Below are positions 17,576-26,083 of a stretch of 44,999 nucleotides of DNA, one piece after another (the stretch's first letter is position 1; every line of letters begins with the position of its first letter). The position numbers and the translations under genes were made by a program. The notes beneath the pieces are model-generated. The model ran no database searches. It was not told the DNA's origin and saw only the letters and a list, made by a program, of their open reading frames with translations. This DNA is from Phycisphaerae bacterium. Lineage in GTDB: Bacteria > Planctomycetota > Phycisphaerae > Sedimentisphaerales > Anaerobacaceae. The stretch covers positions 1 through 44,999 of the forward strand of contig JAQTLP010000013.1 of assembly GCA_028714855.1 (NCBI GenBank), in the 5' to 3' direction.

Positions 17576-19327
17576 ATGAACGGACGGTCCGGCTTGTTCA
17601 AGTTTTTTCTGTTTTTGTTTTTATTCGTAATCATACTTTTGCAGTTTCTTTCAATGATTCAATCCGACCGGCTCTACAAGCGGCTCGACACCATTATTAG
17701 AAGATTGGAAAATGCGCCTACCACAAGAACGGCTCAGCCACAGCAAGAGCCAAAAATATCGGAGGCGAAGAATCTGCCTATGGCCGAGGTGCCAGGCGAC
17801 GACGGCGACTGGCTCGTCTGGCGGCTGTCCGCCGAACCTCGCACGTTGAATACAATCAGCGATGAGAGAGACGTTTACACAACCTATATCACCGGCGGCA
17901 GTATCTTTGAGCGCCTGCTCGAATACGACTGGGACGAGGTCGAGCTGAAACCCTGGCTGGCCGAGAGCTATGAGCTTTCAAAGGACGGTTTGGAAATGAC
18001 GGTCCGGCTCAGGGACGGCGTGTGCTTTTCGGATGGTGTGCCAATGACCGCCGACGACATTATCTTTACCTATAGGACGATAATGAATCCTGGTGTTGAC
18101 GCGGCGGTACAGCGAACTATTTATAGCACTTTCAAGGACGTAATAAAAATCGACGAACGAACCGTGAAGTTTGTATTCACAGAGGTTTTATGGAAAACTT
18201 TTGAGGCCGTCGGTTTATTCGAGGTATTTCCGCAGCACATTTACGATTTCAATGACCCAGCGGAATTCAACAAACATCGCAGCAACCCCGTCGGAAGCGG
18301 TCCTTACGAATTCGAAAGATGGGACGTGGGGCAGCAGGTGGTTCTGAAACGCAACGAGAATTACTGGGGTTATAAGCCGAAACTGAAAAAAGTGGTATTC
18401 AGGTTTATCCTTAACGATGCTGCGGCCCTGCAAGCGTTACGGGCCGGAGAGATAGATTTTACGGAGCCCGAGCCGGAGCAGTATTCTGAAATGAAATCGA
18501 ATAAGGAGTTCACTGCGAGATTTCGTGCTATGTCATATTGGCAGCCCGGCGTGCCGTTTTTCTACATAGCGTGGAACGAAACCACTCCGTTTTTTGCTGA
18601 CAAGCGAGTTCGGCTCGCTATGACTCATATCATCGACCGTGAGGCGATTGTTAAGCACCTGCTTAGCGGCGAAGCTATGATAACAACGGGGCCTTTTTAT
18701 ATTTTTGGGTCTCAATATGACCCGAACATCAAGCCTTGGCCTTATGACTCTGAAAGAGCAAAGCAGTTGCTTGATGAGGCCGGCTGGATTGACCACGACG
18801 GCGACGGCATTCGAGACAAAGACGGCGTGAAGTTCAGCTTTCGGCTTGCTTTCGCTACCGGCCGGGTGTTCTATGAGCAGCTTGCCAAACTTTTCAAAGA
18901 CACCGCCAGCACAGTAGGGGTCGAGGTAATTGCCGACCCCTATGAGTGGTCTGTCTTCACGCAGAAGTACCGTAAACACGACTTCGATGCCTTGGCTATC
19001 GGCTCCGGCGGCACGGTCGAATTTGACCCCTATCAATATTTTCACTCCTCACAGATAGCCGGCGGAGGTGATAACTGCACCAGCTATAATAATCTGCAGG
19101 CCGACGCCCTGATAGACGTGGCCAGGCGAACACTGGACCCTGAAAAGCGATACCCGCTCTATCACCGTTTTCACCGTCTTATCCACGAAGACCAGCCTTT
19201 TACTTTTCTTTACATAAGGCCGGAATGGCGTTTTCTCGATAAAAGATTTGAAAACGTCATAGAGCACAAGCTTGGGCTCAACCCTAATGAATGGTATGTC
19301 CCCAGGGACAAGCAGCGATACAAATGA
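17576..19327 (+). CDS. Extracytoplasmic substrate-binding protein of a peptide/oligopeptide ABC importer
   Basis: This 583-residue SBP_bac_5 family protein has one N-terminal hydrophobic segment (FFLFLFLFVIILLQFLSMI, residues ~10-28) that anchors or exports it. It has no clear lipobox, so it is probably a membrane-tethered binding protein. The mature part has the family pattern LVWRLSAEPRTLN, LAESYELSKDGLEMTVRLRDGVCFSDG, NPVGSGPYEFERWD and later DKRVRLAMTHIIDR. A Ca-loop-like DHDGDGIRDKDG lies near residue 405. ATG 17576 follows TTAGGAG. Its stop overlaps the next start (ATGA), making it first in a five-gene transport operon. The ligand is probably a peptide, but family members also bind glycans or nickel. 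Confidence 0.92.
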   Translation: MNGRSGLFKFFLFLFLFVIILLQFLSMIQSDRLYKRLDTIIRRLENAPTTRTAQPQQEPKISEAKNLPMAEVPGDDGDWLVWRLSAEPRTLNTISDERDVYTTYITGGSIFERLLEYDWDEVELKPWLAESYELSKDGLEMTVRLRDGVCFSDGVPMTADDIIFTYRTIMNPGVDAAVQRTIYSTFKDVIKIDERTVKFVFTEVLWKTFEAVGLFEVFPQHIYDFNDPAEFNKHRSNPVGSGPYEFERWDVGQQVVLKRNENYWGYKPKLKKVVFRFILNDAAALQALRAGEIDFTEPEPEQYSEMKSNKEFTARFRAMSYWQPGVPFFYIAWNETTPFFADKRVRLAMTHIIDREAIVKHLLSGEAMITTGPFYIFGSQYDPNIKPWPYDSERAKQLLDEAGWIDHDGDGIRDKDGVKFSFRLAFATGRVFYEQLAKLFKDTASTVGVEVIADPYEWSVFTQKYRKHDFDALAIGSGGTVEFDPYQYFHSSQIAGGGDNCTSYNNLQADALIDVARRTLDPEKRYPLYHRFHRLIHEDQPFTFLYIRPEWRFLDKRFENVIEHKLGLNPNEWYVPRDKQRYK

Positions 19328-20319
19328 CAATATATATAATCAGACGTTTTCTTTTGATGATACCCACGCTGGCTGGAATCACCATAGTTGTTTTTGCCAT
19401 CAGCCGGTTGGCGCCGGGTGACCCCGTCAGCTTGTCTCTGGGGCCTGGCGGTGCGTTGGACGCCCAGCGTGCCGCCGATGTCCGTGCGGCGAGGATGCAC
19501 CTCTATGGTCTCGACAAGCCGGTTTATGTCCAATATGCCACTTGGCTCGGACGTGTTGTCCGATTCAACTTTGGCGATTCAATCAAGCACCATAGACCGG
19601 TTATTGATCTTATTAAGGAACGTTTGCCCATAACCCTGACGTTGAACCTGATATCCTTCATAATTATTTACGCCATTTCTATACCTATGGGTATTCTGTC
19701 GGCTGTGGGGCGCAAAAAGTTCATCGACCGTATAAGTTCCGTGATGCTGCTGATGTTGTGGTCGTTGCCCTCGATGTGGGTTGGCCAAATGCTCATTGGT
19801 TATTTGTGCGGTCCGCCGCTTAACTGGTTTCCGTCAGCAGGTCTGTCCAGCAATGATGCGGAGCAGTTTCCTTTTTTCCTTTGGCTTTCCGACCGGCTGT
19901 GGCACTTGGTTCTGCCTGTTTTCTGCTTGACGTACGCTGGTTTCGCATATCTGACGAAGCTCGTCAGAGCCGGCATGCTCGATAATCTTCGCGCCGACTA
20001 CGTCCGTACCGCAAGAGCCAAGGGGCTTTCCAACTGGGCTGTTATATTCAGACACGCCTTCCGGAACAGTATCATCCCTGTCATTACTATTATGGCTACG
20101 CTATTGCCCGCGATGTTCGGTGGCTCTATCATAATCGAGAGAATCTTCAGTGTTTCAGGTATGGGTCTGCTTGCCTTTGAGGCAGTAACAACTCGTGATT
20201 ACAATGTTGTTATGGGTGTCGCTACCATAGCCGGTTTTCTGAATTTAATCGGCTTGCTGCTGGCTGATATTGCTTACGCTATGGTTGACCCGCGAATCAG
20301 TTTTGAATCCGTAGAGTGA
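19324..20319 (+). CDS. ABC transporter permease, OppB/DppB family
   Basis: This 331-residue inner-membrane permease begins MTIYIIRRFLLMIPTLAGITIVVFAISRLAPGDP, the classic DppB/OppB N-terminus. The EAA loop region reads LVRAGMLDNLRADYVRTARAKG, which contacts the ATPase subunits. About six membrane helices are visible. The start at 19324 overlaps the binding-protein stop by four bases (ATGA), a common sign of translational coupling. It forms the channel with the following OppC-type subunit. Confidence 0.93.
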   Translation: MTIYIIRRFLLMIPTLAGITIVVFAISRLAPGDPVSLSLGPGGALDAQRAADVRAARMHLYGLDKPVYVQYATWLGRVVRFNFGDSIKHHRPVIDLIKERLPITLTLNLISFIIIYAISIPMGILSAVGRKKFIDRISSVMLLMLWSLPSMWVGQMLIGYLCGPPLNWFPSAGLSSNDAEQFPFFLWLSDRLWHLVLPVFCLTYAGFAYLTKLVRAGMLDNLRADYVRTARAKGLSNWAVIFRHAFRNSIIPVITIMATLLPAMFGGSIIIERIFSVSGMGLLAFEAVTTRDYNVVMGVATIAGFLNLIGLLLADIAYAMVDPRISFESVE

Positions 20320-20328
20320 TTTACTGTT

Positions 20329-21528
20329 ATGACTAAACCGAATCAACAGCATAAAGAATGGGGCACATCATACGGCGAGATGGTCTGGCATGAGTTCACC
20401 AGGAGTAAATTCATCGTCGTCTGGCTGGGCTTTATAATCCTGCTTTTTTTGCTGGCGATATTTGCCCCATTCATCGCAAATGACAAACCCTTTGTCATCA
20501 GAATTGACGGCCAGCAGCATTACCCGCTTTTTCGAAATCTTGACGCTGCCGATTACAGCATTTTTCTGGCTGCAACAGTCGGCATGGTTCAAATTCTGCT
20601 TATCTGTCGGAATCGCAAACGTATTGACCCCTCAATCCGTTCAAGTGTTCTCTGGCGGCAAGTGTTTATCAACACGCTCATTAGCATCATCGGTGTAACG
20701 TTACTTTACGTCTTCATACCCAGCTGGCTCGACGCGACCGACTACAAATCGATGGTTGCTTCAGGCAAGGCGTCCGGTGCCGTCTTTGCCCCAGTGCCTT
20801 ACGGCTACGGCAGGACCGATTTGAAGGTCCGAGAGCAGCCGCCGAATAGGCAGCACTGGCTTGGAACTGACGACGTCGGCTCGGACGTTCTATGCCGGCT
20901 TATTCACGGTAGCAGAATTTCGTTGTCCGTCGGTTTCGTCGCCGTAGGTATATCGAGCATCATAGGAATAATAATAGGCGCGATACTTGGTTATTCGGGC
21001 GGCAAGGCCGACTTCCTCGGTATGCGATTAGTTGAGATTATGATGGCCGTGCCCGTCTTTTTCCTAATCATAACCATTGTCGCGTTTTTTCCTCGCAGCC
21101 TGTTTAACATAATGCTCATTATTGGCCTGACTACGTGGACCGAAGACGCCCGCTTCGTTCGCGCCGAGTTTTTCAAGCTGCGCAGGCAGGATTTCGTTCA
21201 GGCGGCCGTGTCGTTGGGCCTGCCTCTGAGAAGCATTCTCTTCAGGCATATGCTGCCGAACGCGATTGCGCCGGTGCTGGTCAACGCGACATTTGGCATT
21301 GCCGGGGCCATATTTATTGAAGCGGCGCTTAGCTTCTTGGGTTTTGGTGTTGCGCCGCCGACACCGAGTTGGGGACAGATGCTGAGCCTGGGCGTAAGCA
21401 CAACCGGAAGGTTCCTGTGGTGGCTCACACTTTTTCCGGGACTGGCAATATTCTTTACCGTTCTGGCCTACAACCTTGTTGGTGAGGCCCTGCGGGATGC
21501 GATTGACCCGCGTTTGAGGCAAGCTTAA
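20329..21528 (+). CDS. ABC transporter permease, OppC/DppC family (YejE-like)
   Basis: This 399-residue permease is longer than standard OppC (~300). After the first membrane helix comes an insert of ~130 residues with [19 protein letters not shown] and two more membrane helices, then the usual [25 protein letters not shown] and EAA loop [22 protein letters not shown]. The ANDKP...DG...YP segment recalls YejE of the microcin C/peptide importer family, from memory of that family. The C-terminus [15 protein letters not shown] is typical. The stop overlaps the next ATG by one base (TAATG). It pairs with the OppB-type subunit. Confidence 0.9.
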   Translation: MTKPNQQHKEWGTSYGEMVWHEFTRSKFIVVWLGFIILLFLLAIFAPFIANDKPFVIRIDGQQHYPLFRNLDAADYSIFLAATVGMVQILLICRNRKRIDPSIRSSVLWRQVFINTLISIIGVTLLYVFIPSWLDATDYKSMVASGKASGAVFAPVPYGYGRTDLKVREQPPNRQHWLGTDDVGSDVLCRLIHGSRISLSVGFVAVGISSIIGIIIGAILGYSGGKADFLGMRLVEIMMAVPVFFLIITIVAFFPRSLFNIMLIIGLTTWTEDARFVRAEFFKLRRQDFVQAAVSLGLPLRSILFRHMLPNAIAPVLVNATFGIAGAIFIEAALSFLGFGVAPPTPSWGQMLSLGVSTTGRFLWWLTLFPGLAIFFTVLAYNLVGEALRDAIDPRLRQA

Positions 21529-22577
21529 TGGCTGACAAAAGCAAACTGTTAGAAGTTAAAGGGCTTTGTGTCGATTTTTTCACCGAGCGGGGCGTTGCAC
21601 ACGCCGTGCAGAACGTCTCCTTTTCTATAAAAGAGGGACAAACATTCGCACTGGTCGGTGAAAGCGGCTGTGGAAAAAGCGTTACCGCGCTTTCGATTAT
21701 GCGATTGGTGCCCTCTCCGCCGGGGACGATTGTTGCCGGGGAGATTGTGTTTGGTAATAGAAATCTGTTTGAACTCGGCGAGAAGCGAATGCGTGCCATT
21801 CGCGGGAATAAAATTGCTATGATTTTCCAGGAGCCTATGACCAGTCTCAATCCGGTTTATACGGTGGGCGATCAGATTGTTGAGGCTATTGAGCTCCATC
21901 AGAAAAAAAATGCGAACCAGGCCTGGGCAGATGCGGTTGAGATGCTGCAAAAGGTAGGCATCGCAGACCCTCAGCAGCGAGTACACGAGTATCCGCATCA
22001 GATGTCGGGTGGAATGCGGCAGCGGGTTATGATAGCTATGGCGATAAGCTGTAAGCCGGCGCTTTTGATAGCAGATGAGCCGACGACTGCCTTGGATGTA
22101 ACAATTCAGGCACAGATACTGGATTTGCTCGACGAGCTGCAGGAACGAAGCGGTATGAGTATTTTGCTGATAACCCACAATTTGGGTGTGGTGGCTGAAC
22201 GGGCCGACGATGTTGCTGTGATGTATGCATCGAGAATAGCAGAGGCAGCCGATTCGCAGAAGCTTTTTTCAGAACCTTTGCATCCATATACGCAGGGACT
22301 ATTGAAATCGCTGCCGCGGTTGGGTTATTCAGCAAAACGTCTTCAGACGATTCCGGGGACAGTTCCTGATCCGCTGCATTTTCCGTCAGGCTGTAAATTT
22401 CATCCTCGCTGCCCGATAGGAAATACAGACAGGCGATGCCAAACCGTCGAGCCATTACTGCGTGAGGTTCAGGGATGCCGGTGTGTCGCATGCTGGTATG
22501 CACCGGGTTACGAAACTGGTGAAGAATATAAGGAATATGAGTCAAAATATGGCAAGCACAAACGGCTATCTGCTTAA
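21528..22577 (+). CDS. Oligopeptide ABC transporter ATPase, OppD/DppD family
   Basis: This 349-residue ATPase has Walker A GESGCGKS (~44-51), signature [15 protein letters not shown] (~160) and Walker [13 protein letters not shown]. The C-terminal oligo_HPY region has cysteines in [19 protein letters not shown] and GCRCVACW; in some DppD proteins this region binds a [4Fe-4S] cluster, and the cysteines are consistent with that. It overlaps the upstream gene by one base and the downstream ATPase by 41 bases. With the next gene it should form the heterodimeric motor of the importer. Confidence 0.94.
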   Translation: MADKSKLLEVKGLCVDFFTERGVAHAVQNVSFSIKEGQTFALVGESGCGKSVTALSIMRLVPSPPGTIVAGEIVFGNRNLFELGEKRMRAIRGNKIAMIFQEPMTSLNPVYTVGDQIVEAIELHQKKNANQAWADAVEMLQKVGIADPQQRVHEYPHQMSGGMRQRVMIAMAISCKPALLIADEPTTALDVTIQAQILDLLDELQERSGMSILLITHNLGVVAERADDVAVMYASRIAEAADSQKLFSEPLHPYTQGLLKSLPRLGYSAKRLQTIPGTVPDPLHFPSGCKFHPRCPIGNTDRRCQTVEPLLREVQGCRCVACWYAPGYETGEEYKEYESKYGKHKRLSA

Positions 22578-23523
22578 GGTTGATAATTTAAAGACCTGGT
22601 TTCCTATAAAGAAAGGTCTGTTGCGTCGAACCGCGGGTTTTATCAAGGCGGTTGACGGCGTGAGCTTCGGTATCAAAAGGGGACAGACGATGGGGCTGGT
22701 CGGTGAAAGCGGCTGCGGCAAGACGACAGTCGCCAGGAGCATAGTTCGGCTGACCCAGGCTACGGCAGGAGAGGTAATTTTTGACCAGATAAATGTTTTG
22801 TCGGCGGACAAAAAGGAATCGAGAGAGCTTCACCGGCAAATCAGCCTTGTTTTTCAGGACCCGTTTAGTTCGTTAAATCCGAGAATGACAGTCGGTAATA
22901 TTATTGGAGAGCCGTTGAAGGTGCAAAGGGGAGTGTCCGGCAGCGAGTTGACCGAAAGAGTTGCGGTATTGCTTTCCAAAGTGGGTCTGTCAGCCGAACA
23001 TATAAACCGTTATCCGCACGAGTTCTCCGGCGGCCAGCGGCAGCGAATCGGGGTGGCCAGAGCTTTGGTGGTGGGGCCGAAGTTGGTTATTTGCGATGAG
23101 CCGGTCAGCGCTCTTGATGTTTCAATTCAATCGCAGATTTTGAATTTATTGAAGGATTTGCAGGATGAATTCGGATTGACATACCTGTTTATCGCGCACG
23201 ACCTGGCTGTTGTAGAGTTCTTTTGTGATATTACGGCGGTTATGTATATGGGCAGGATAGTAGAGCGGGCTTCGGCGGAAGAGCTGTACCGTAATCCCGT
23301 ACATCCTTATACTCGTGCCCTTATGTCGGCTATTCCGCAGGTCGAGCGGGGCTGGCGCGCTGCAAAAGGCGCATTTGGCGGCGAAGTGCCGAGCGTTTTG
23401 AATCCGCCGGCTGGCTGTCCTTTTCACCCGCGATGCCCGTTGGCAGAGGATGTTTGTCTGAAGCAGGCCCCTGCGTTGGAGGAAAAAGGCGAGGGGCATT
23501 TTGTTGCTTGCTGGAAATGTTAA
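22537..23523 (+). CDS. Oligopeptide ABC transporter ATPase, OppF/DppF family
   Basis: This 328-residue ATPase has Walker [10 protein letters not shown] (~56-64), signature [15 protein letters not shown], Walker [13 protein letters not shown], and the C-terminal oligo_HPY motif [20 protein letters not shown] 22537 is chosen because AAGGA lies just before it; the frame is open further upstream but that part reads the preceding gene in another frame. It partners the OppD-type ATPase and ends the transporter operon. A STAS-domain gene follows after 65 bases. Confidence 0.93.
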   Translation: MSQNMASTNGYLLKVDNLKTWFPIKKGLLRRTAGFIKAVDGVSFGIKRGQTMGLVGESGCGKTTVARSIVRLTQATAGEVIFDQINVLSADKKESRELHRQISLVFQDPFSSLNPRMTVGNIIGEPLKVQRGVSGSELTERVAVLLSKVGLSAEHINRYPHEFSGGQRQRIGVARALVVGPKLVICDEPVSALDVSIQSQILNLLKDLQDEFGLTYLFIAHDLAVVEFFCDITAVMYMGRIVERASAEELYRNPVHPYTRALMSAIPQVERGWRAAKGAFGGEVPSVLNPPAGCPFHPRCPLAEDVCLKQAPALEEKGEGHFVACWKC

Positions 23524-23588
23524 AAGAAGCTCGACAAAAGCTGTTAAATTTGCGATAATGAGCCGTAAGTTTTGGATTAGAAAGTAGA

Positions 23589-23948
23589 ATGGGCAAAACC
23601 AGCGTGGAAATAACCAGTGATAGAAATACCGCGGTAGTGGCTTTCAAAACCGCTTCGATAAGCAATGTGGAAGAAATAGCATCTGCTTCCAGGCAAATAA
23701 AGGAATTTATTGAGCAAAAGCATCCGAAGGAAGTGGTGGTTGATTTTGAAGGCGTAAAATTTTTCTCCTCTGCCGTCCTGGGGCTGCTTTTAGACATTCG
23801 CGCTAAACTGAAAACGTATGGTGGCGAAGTTGTGATAAGTGCGATAAACCCGCAGTTGTACAGGGTTTTCAAGATAACGCACCTTGACAGGATTTTCAAA
23901 TTTTTCCCCGATAAAGCCGATGCTGTAGGGGCGGTAAGCACAGATTGA
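23589..23948 (+). CDS. STAS-domain protein, anti-sigma-factor antagonist-like
   Basis: This 119-residue protein is one STAS domain of the SpoIIAA/RsbV type. The phosphorylatable serine is probably Ser60 or Ser61 in KFFSSAVLGLLLDIRAKLK, and VVVDFEGV (~49-56) is the preceding strand. Such proteins bind an anti-sigma factor when unphosphorylated and release its sigma factor; some act in other partner-switching. No HPK-like kinase or PP2C phosphatase gene is next to it, so its partners must be elsewhere. It sits between the peptide importer and a double ACT-domain protein on the same strand. Confidence 0.88.
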   Translation: MGKTSVEITSDRNTAVVAFKTASISNVEEIASASRQIKEFIEQKHPKEVVVDFEGVKFFSSAVLGLLLDIRAKLKTYGGEVVISAINPQLYRVFKITHLDRIFKFFPDKADAVGAVSTD

Positions 23949-23976
23949 GTTGTGTTTAATTGGAAAGGCCGAGGCT

Positions 23977-24429
23977 ATGAATGTTGTAGTGCAATTTTCG
24001 ATTTTTATGGTTAATAAACCCGGAGTGCTGGCCCAGGTGCTCGGCGAGTTTGCGCAGGCTAAAATTAACATCGTAGCAATGACGATGATGGATTCTGTGG
24101 AACATGGTGTTATGAGGGTAATTTTCGATGCGCCTGAAAAAGCGAGAAAAGTGCTGTCAAAGCTGAATATGCCCTATAACGAGACGGAGGTTTTGTGCGT
24201 GGAGCTGGACAATAGGCCCGGTGCGCTGGCGTCGGTGGCGGAGAAACTGGCCAGGGACCACATAAATATCGCGTATGCCTATTGCACTGCTGGCGCAAAA
24301 GGCGGCAGAACGACAGGCGTCTTAAAAGTCGCCGACGTGAAAAAGGCAATGAGACTTTTGGAGCAAGGTCATCAGAAGAACAGCAAATCACAGCCGGTGG
24401 TCAGACGCTCACAGATGTCGAGAAGGTAA
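23977..24429 (+). CDS. Double ACT-domain protein, putative amino-acid sensor
   Basis: This 150-residue protein holds two ACT domains: residues ~5-65 (FSIFMVNKPGVLAQVLGEFAQAKINIVAM) and ~70-130 (LCVELDNRPGALASVAEKLARDHINIAYAY), followed by a basic tail. Both have the PG(V/A)LA turn that forms the amino-acid binding interface. There is no catalytic domain, so it is probably a stand-alone regulator or sensor of an amino acid. ATG 23977 follows AAAGG. Linkage with a peptide importer makes a role in amino-acid supply plausible but unproven. The tRNA-Asp promoter follows. Confidence 0.87.
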   Translation: MNVVVQFSIFMVNKPGVLAQVLGEFAQAKINIVAMTMMDSVEHGVMRVIFDAPEKARKVLSKLNMPYNETEVLCVELDNRPGALASVAEKLARDHINIAYAYCTAGAKGGRTTGVLKVADVKKAMRLLEQGHQKNSKSQPVVRRSQMSRR

Positions 24430-24489
24430 TTGCATATATCCGCGGCACGCCGGGCTGGTGTAATGTGTTTCGGCGCAGCCGGAAAGCAA

Positions 24490-24519
24490 TTGACATAATA
24501 GTTGATGTGCAGGTATATT
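24490..24519 (+). promoter_or_regulatory. Promoter of tRNA-Asp
   Basis: A perfect TTGACA (24490-24495), an 18-base spacer and TATATT (24514-24519) stand 15 bases before the tRNA 5' end, the right distance for a stable RNA start. Confidence 0.65.
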
Positions 24520-24534
24520 ATAGTTGGAAATCAC

Positions 24535-24608
24535 GGGGCCGTAGCTCAACTGGTTAGAGCGTCGGACTGTCGATCCGAAGGTTGAGGGTTCGAGCCCCTT
24601 CGGCCTCG
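24535..24608 (+). tRNA. tRNA-Asp (anticodon GTC)
   Basis: The 74-base cloverleaf has acceptor arms GGGGCCG and CGGCCTC with discriminator G. The anticodon stem is TCGGA/TCCGA around loop CTGTCGA (GTC anticodon), and the T arm is GAGGG/CCCTT with TTCGAGC. No CCA is encoded. Confidence 0.97.
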
Positions 24609-24617
24609 TTTGAAACA

Positions 24618-24649
24618 GAAAAGGTCACCTTTTAGGTGGCCTTTTTTGT
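24618..24649 (+). terminator. Intrinsic terminator of tRNA-Asp
   Basis: AGGTCACC pairs with GGTGGCCT (one T-G pair) around a short T-rich loop, followed by a run of six T. It directly follows the tRNA. Confidence 0.8.
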
Positions 24650-24660
24650 TTAATGTACAA

Positions 24661-24757
24661 AAGGGCTCGAACCCAAAAGGGTGCGGGAAAAGGATTTATT
24701 CGGGCCCCTTCGGCCTCGTTTGAAACAAAAAGGCTTACCTCCAAGGTGGCCTTTTTT
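24661..24757 (+). repeat. Partial duplicate of tRNA-Asp 3' end and terminator (att-like scar)
   Basis: 24701-24727 repeats 24591-24617 with 26 of 27 bases identical: the last 18 bases of the tRNA and 9 bases beyond. A decayed second copy of the terminator follows (to ~24757). An inverted scrap of the T arm (AGGGCTCGAACCC) lies at 24662. Duplication of a tRNA 3' end is what site-specific integration leaves. No integrase is visible nearby, so this could also be a decayed tandem tRNA copy. Confidence 0.65.
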
Positions 24758-24840
24758 ATTAATTTTAACTTTTTAGTTGCCGCTGGTTTTTGATAGAATC
24801 TCTCACGCAAGTTAGAATATTTCTGAGCAGAAAGGAAAAA

Positions 24841-26019
24841 ATGAAAGACCATAAATCAAACTGCCCAAACAAAGCAAAATATCTGGCAGGAAAAAGAATC
24901 CTCCCCGAGCCCATTGACAAAGATACGGATGTGATAAAACTCATAGATAATCTCGATGCCTACAATGGCGGCAGATTACGGGCCGCCTGCCACCTGTTGC
25001 GGGATAAATACTCTAAAGATGATGTTACCATCGGCTTAAGCATCGCCGGCGCCCTGACCCCCGCAGGCCTGGGGCCTTCTACGATAATTCCACTTATGAA
25101 CCACGGCTTCGTCGATTGGTTCGTCGCGACAGGCGCTAATATGTATCACGATATCCATTACGCCTTCAACCTGCCGATGTTCCGCGGCAGCCATAATGTC
25201 AACGATGCAGACTTGAAAGCAAAAGGCGTAACAAGAATATACGACATTCTCTTCGACTATGAGGACGTCTTAATGGAAACCGACAGGAGATTAAGAGAAA
25301 TACTCATCAGGCCGGAATTTCAAAAGGAAATGGGAACGCGGGAATTCTATCATCACCTTGGCAAAATACTCAGCGAACTTGAGCAGAAAAATAACCTCGG
25401 CCAGGTAAGTATCCTCGCCGCTGCCTATCGCAACGGCATTCCGGTTTTTACGTCCTCCCCCGGCGATTCCACTATCGGTATGAACGTCGCCGGCATCGAG
25501 CTTCTCGCCGAAGCCTCCGGCTTGCTGGATAAATTCAAATTGAAAATCAATCCCAGTATCGACGTTAACGATTCGACAGCGATTATCTTAAACGCCAAGA
25601 GATACGAAAAAGGTAAAACTGGCGTGATTTTAATCGGCGGCGGCAGTCCCAAAAACTTTATGCTCCAGACCGAGCCCCAAATCCAGGAAGTCCTTATGAT
25701 TCCTGAAGTCGGGCAGGACTACGATATTAATATAACCGACGCCCGCCCCGACACCGGCGGCCTCTCCGGAGCGCCGCCCTCCGAAGCGGCCAGTTGGGGC
25801 AAAATCGACCCCACTAAACTCGAAGAAACCGTCACCGCCTACCTCGATGTCACCTTGGCGTTCCCGATAATGGTCGCATATACAATCCAGTCCGCTAAAC
25901 CAAAGAAACTAAAAAGACTATACGACCGTGGCGACGAGCTGCGCAGGAAACTAATCGAGTCCTACCTCGAAAACAACAAAGAAGTCGAAAAACTTAAAGG
26001 CCTTATCAAAAAACTGTGA
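24841..26019 (+). CDS. Deoxyhypusine-synthase-like enzyme, possible homospermidine synthase
   Basis: This 392-residue protein belongs to the deoxyhypusine synthase family of NAD-dependent aminobutyl transferases. The lysine that carries the intermediate in the human enzyme (SWGKI) is present as Lys321 in AASWGKIDP, and a second conserved lysine is Lys271 in GGGSPKNF. LSIAGALTPAGLGP, ATGANMYHD and RPDTGGLSGAPPSEA also fit. Bacteria lack eIF5A, so such homologues are thought to transfer the aminobutyl group to a small amine, for example making homospermidine. ATG 24841 follows AAAGGA. A PLP-dependent decarboxylase at 29976 could supply putrescine. The family is secure, the substrate inferred. 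Confidence 0.88.
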   Translation: MKDHKSNCPNKAKYLAGKRILPEPIDKDTDVIKLIDNLDAYNGGRLRAACHLLRDKYSKDDVTIGLSIAGALTPAGLGPSTIIPLMNHGFVDWFVATGANMYHDIHYAFNLPMFRGSHNVNDADLKAKGVTRIYDILFDYEDVLMETDRRLREILIRPEFQKEMGTREFYHHLGKILSELEQKNNLGQVSILAAAYRNGIPVFTSSPGDSTIGMNVAGIELLAEASGLLDKFKLKINPSIDVNDSTAIILNAKRYEKGKTGVILIGGGSPKNFMLQTEPQIQEVLMIPEVGQDYDINITDARPDTGGLSGAPPSEAASWGKIDPTKLEETVTAYLDVTLAFPIMVAYTIQSAKPKKLKRLYDRGDELRRKLIESYLENNKEVEKLKGLIKKL

Positions 26020-26083
26020 ACGTGGAAGGTCGCTAAGGCAAAAGTGGTGTAGATGATTAATTTATGCCGTGGAGAGGTGCCAA

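Noticed and set aside
24661-24720. Second intact tRNA gene after tRNA-Asp
   Set aside because: Only the 3' end and an inverted T-arm scrap are present; no acceptor 5' arm or anticodon arm exists.
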